Source: Gaiellasilicea sp963794385 (GTDB lineage Bacteria; Actinomycetota; Thermoleophilia; Gaiellales; Gaiellaceae). From it: a stretch of DNA of 64,000 nucleotides. The notes under the pieces were generated by a model. It did not search any database. It saw only the letters and a program-made list of their open reading frames with translations, and was not told where the DNA came from. This document shows positions 62,067 through 64,000 of the stretch, piece by piece. Location of the stretch: positions 1 through 64,000 of the forward strand of contig CAWCDT010000006.1 in NCBI GenBank assembly GCA_963794385.1. Direction: 5' to 3'. Each line of letters opens with the position of its first letter. The first letter of the stretch is position 1. Both the position numbers and the translations under genes were made by a program.

Positions 62067-63686
62067 ATGGCGATCCGGAAGCTCCTGGTGGCGAACCGCG
62101 GCGAGATCGCGCTGCGCGTCTTCCGCACCTGTCGTGAGCTCGGGATCGCGACCGTCGCCGTGGCAGCCCCCGACGACCGCGGCGCGCTGCACGCCCGCTC
62201 GGCCGACGAGACCGTCGACATCGCCGGCTACCTCCACTCGGAGGAGCACATCAGGGCGGCGCGGGAGACGGGCGCCGACGCGATCCATCCCGGCTACGGC
62301 TTCCTCGCGGAGAGCGCGGACTTTGCCGAGGCGGTCGAGGCCGCCGGCTTGACGTGGGTCGGACCGCCGCCCGAGGCGCTCCGGCAGGGCGGCGACAAGC
62401 TCGCCGCGAAGCGGATCGCGGCCGAGGCGGGCGTCCCGGTCGTGCCCAGCGGAGAGCCCGCGGAGATCGGCTTCCCTCTCCTCGTCAAGGCGGCCGCCGG
62501 GGGCGGCGGGCGCGGCATGCGCGTCGTCCGGCGGCCGGACGAGCTCGAGGAGGCGCTCGCAGCGGCAACACGAGAAGCCGAGTCGGCGTTCGGCGACGGG
62601 ACGGTCTTCTGCGAGCGCTACGTCGAGCGTCCGCGCCACGTCGAGATCCAGTTGCTCGCCGACACGCACGGAACCGTGGTCGCGCTCGGCGAGCGCGACT
62701 GCTCGGTGCAGCGCCGGCACCAGAAGGTGCTCGAGGAATCGCCCTCGCCCGCGCTCGACCCCGAGCTGCGCGCGGCGATGAGCGAGGCGGCGGTCGCGTT
62801 CGCGAAGGCGATCGGCTACGTGAGCGCCGGCACGGCCGAGTTCATGCTCGACGGGCGGGACTTCTTCTTCCTCGAGCTCAACGCTCGGATCCAGGTGGAG
62901 CACCCGGTCACGGAGCTCGTCACCGGCCGCGATTTGATTCGGGATCAGATTCGTGTCGCCGAGGGCGAGCGGCTCGAGCCAAGTAACAGTCTGTTACAAG
63001 GTCACGCGGTCGAGGCGCGGCTCTACGCCGAGGATCCGCGCACGTTCCTCCCCCAGGCGGGCACGGTCGAGCGGCTGCTTCTCCCGAACGGGATCCGCGT
63101 CGACGCCGGCGTTGCGGAGGGCGACGAGGTCGGCACCGCGTACGACCCGATGATCGCGAAGCTCGTCGCCCACGGGCCGACCAGGGCCGAGGCGCTCGCG
63201 CGGCTCGCCGATGCGCTCGACGAGACCGAGGTCGGAGGGATCACGACGAACCTGCCATTCCTGCGCTGGCTCGTCGCGCACCCCGTCATCCGCGCGGGCG
63301 AGGCGACGACGGCCTTCCTGACCGAGCATCCGCCTCTCTCCGAGGCGCCGCTGCGCCTCTCCGACGGCGTCTGGCGCGGCGGCTGGCGGCTCAACCTGCC
63401 CGCCGCGGCTCCGGCCCCCGCGCCGGACGTCGACAGCTCATCGCACGACCACGCCGCCGGCGGCGGCGAAACCGCCGTCACGGCGCCGATGCCGGGGACG
63501 GTGATCCGTGTCGACGTCGCTCCCGGCGACCGGGTCGAGGCACGCCGGCCGCTGCTCGTGCTCGAGGCGATGAAGATGGAGACGCCGCTCGTCGCCCCCT
63601 ACGACGCGACGGTGAAGGCCGTGCACGTCGAGGAGGGCGCGCGTGTCGCCGGCGGCGCCCTCCTCGTCGAGCTCGAGTCGGACTAA
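62067..63686 (+). CDS. Acyl-CoA carboxylase alpha subunit (biotin carboxylase plus biotin carrier)
   Basis: 539 residues. Biotin carboxylase domain with KLLVANRGEIALRVFRTCRE, ATP-grasp loop AAAGGGGRGM and active-site FFFLELNARIQVEHPVTELV. The biotinyl domain at about 465-539 has the EAMKMET site (Lys about 503). The length is short for the family because the region between the domains is brief. It forms ATP-dependent carboxybiotin and pairs with a carboxyltransferase such as the one at 40252. At 62978-63002 its coding sequence contains a palindrome like that at 26984, giving the unusual segment EPSNSLLQ. Confidence 0.93.
   Translation: MAIRKLLVANRGEIALRVFRTCRELGIATVAVAAPDDRGALHARSADETVDIAGYLHSEEHIRAARETGADAIHPGYGFLAESADFAEAVEAAGLTWVGPPPEALRQGGDKLAAKRIAAEAGVPVVPSGEPAEIGFPLLVKAAAGGGGRGMRVVRRPDELEEALAAATREAESAFGDGTVFCERYVERPRHVEIQLLADTHGTVVALGERDCSVQRRHQKVLEESPSPALDPELRAAMSEAAVAFAKAIGYVSAGTAEFMLDGRDFFFLELNARIQVEHPVTELVTGRDLIRDQIRVAEGERLEPSNSLLQGHAVEARLYAEDPRTFLPQAGTVERLLLPNGIRVDAGVAEGDEVGTAYDPMIAKLVAHGPTRAEALARLADALDETEVGGITTNLPFLRWLVAHPVIRAGEATTAFLTEHPPLSEAPLRLSDGVWRGGWRLNLPAAAPAPAPDVDSSSHDHAAGGGETAVTAPMPGTVIRVDVAPGDRVEARRPLLVLEAMKMETPLVAPYDATVKAVHVEEGARVAGGALLVELESD
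62978..63002. repeat. Second copy of the GTAACAG palindrome, inside the carboxylase gene
   Basis: GCCAAGTAACAG, central T, CTGTTACAAGGT. It matches the palindrome at 26984-27008 in 21 of 25 positions. Confidence 0.65.
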
Positions 63687-63861
63687 GCCTCGCTCTGAGC
63701 GGCCTGAGGCGAAGGCTGCCTCGAGCGAGCGAGGATTGCCGCCGTCAGGGCAGCCAGCACCCCGCCCGCCAGCTCAACCGTCCAGCCGTCGTCGAGGGCC
63801 GACGCAGCTCGCGCGGCCCGCGAACGTCGACGCGACGAAGATCTAGAGAGGTTCTCTAAGG

Positions 63862-64000
63862 CTAGAACAGCTTTTGCAGCTTCATCGCAGCGCCCATGTC
63901 GCCCTTGATCTTGAGCTTCCCCGTCATGTACGCCGTCGTGGGGTTCTGCTCGCCTTTCACGACCGCCAGCATGGTCTCTTCGGACGTCGAGATCGTCGTG
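63862..64000 (-). CDS. SCP2 sterol-carrier-domain protein, C-terminal part
   Basis: The window ends inside this gene, which reads right to left. The visible 45 residues include VVKGEQNPTTAYMTGKLKIK and end GDMGAAMKLQKLF before a TAG at 63862-63864. This is the standard end of SCP2 domains that bind lipids or acyl-CoA. It fits the acyl-CoA theme of the neighbouring genes. The hairpin-prone CTAGAGA-GGT-TCTCTAAG just after it may be a terminator. Confidence 0.88.
   Translation of the reverse strand, partial: TTISTSEETMLAVVKGEQNPTTAYMTGKLKIKGDMGAAMKLQKLF

Noticed and set aside
63687..63861. Possible small membrane protein on the minus strand (ELAGGVLAALTAAILARSRQ)
   Set aside because: No start codon with ribosome site is seen and the upstream part is an Arg-rich run; too weak to call.

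Overview
The window is GC-rich (roughly 70 percent by eye). Its gene content suggests a deep-branching actinobacterium of the Thermoleophilia (Gaiellales or Solirubrobacterales) type: BTAD/SARP regulators, Ser/Thr kinases with extracellular propellers, SpoIID/LytB and WhiG-like sigma proteins, and acyl-CoA carboxylase pairs. That placement is inference. About sixteen single-base frame disruptions occur, several in homopolymer runs, so the sequence looks like draft or long-read assembly. Most broken genes here are probably whole genes with sequence errors.

Layout. 0-5.5 kb: the end of a hydantoinase-B gene running without a stop into an M20 peptidase, convergent with a ribose-type ABC importer (lipoprotein, ATPase, permease). 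5.5-27 kb: an accessory region to the left of an intact tRNA-Gly(GCC) at 26886-26959. It holds four truncated copies of the 3' part of a tRNA, all in the same orientation. Three of them carry an attached stem-loop built from two sets of three 10-bp units around a 32-33 bp centre. Between the copies lie regulators and secreted proteins: a SARP, a Ser/Thr kinase with a lipoprotein, three NTF2-fold genes, an ECF sigma/PD40 propeller operon, an IS110 scrap, a threonine dehydratase with a degenerate aminotransferase, and a SARP-hydrolase fusion. No integrase was found.

27-42 kb: core genes. A tightly coupled ALDH-cupin-MBL-NIF3-RNase HI operon, a LysE exporter, a 164-bp fold-back element, a PadR regulator, an EF-G paralogue, a WhiG/FliA-like sigma factor, tRNA-Trp, a sulfatase/HAD pair, and the carboxyltransferase subunit of an acyl-CoA carboxylase. 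43-57 kb: a cell-surface cluster. A membrane anchor and two Ig-like-repeat proteins form one translationally coupled operon. Next to it are a protein of about 1425 residues made of 17 Q/N-rich repeats with Cys-containing loops, and an anchored Pro/Ala-rich protein that shares the same repeat motif. A SigB/F-type sigma factor and a ribbon-helix-helix protein with a membrane tail follow. This cluster is the best candidate for an undescribed system, perhaps a surface fibre.

57-64 kb: amino-acid and acyl-CoA catabolism (FAD oxidase, DHDPS-family aldolase/lyase, enoyl-CoA hydratase, biotin carboxylase/BCCP), a secreted glycoside hydrolase-like protein, a SpoIID/LytB protein, and the end of an SCP2 sterol-carrier gene.
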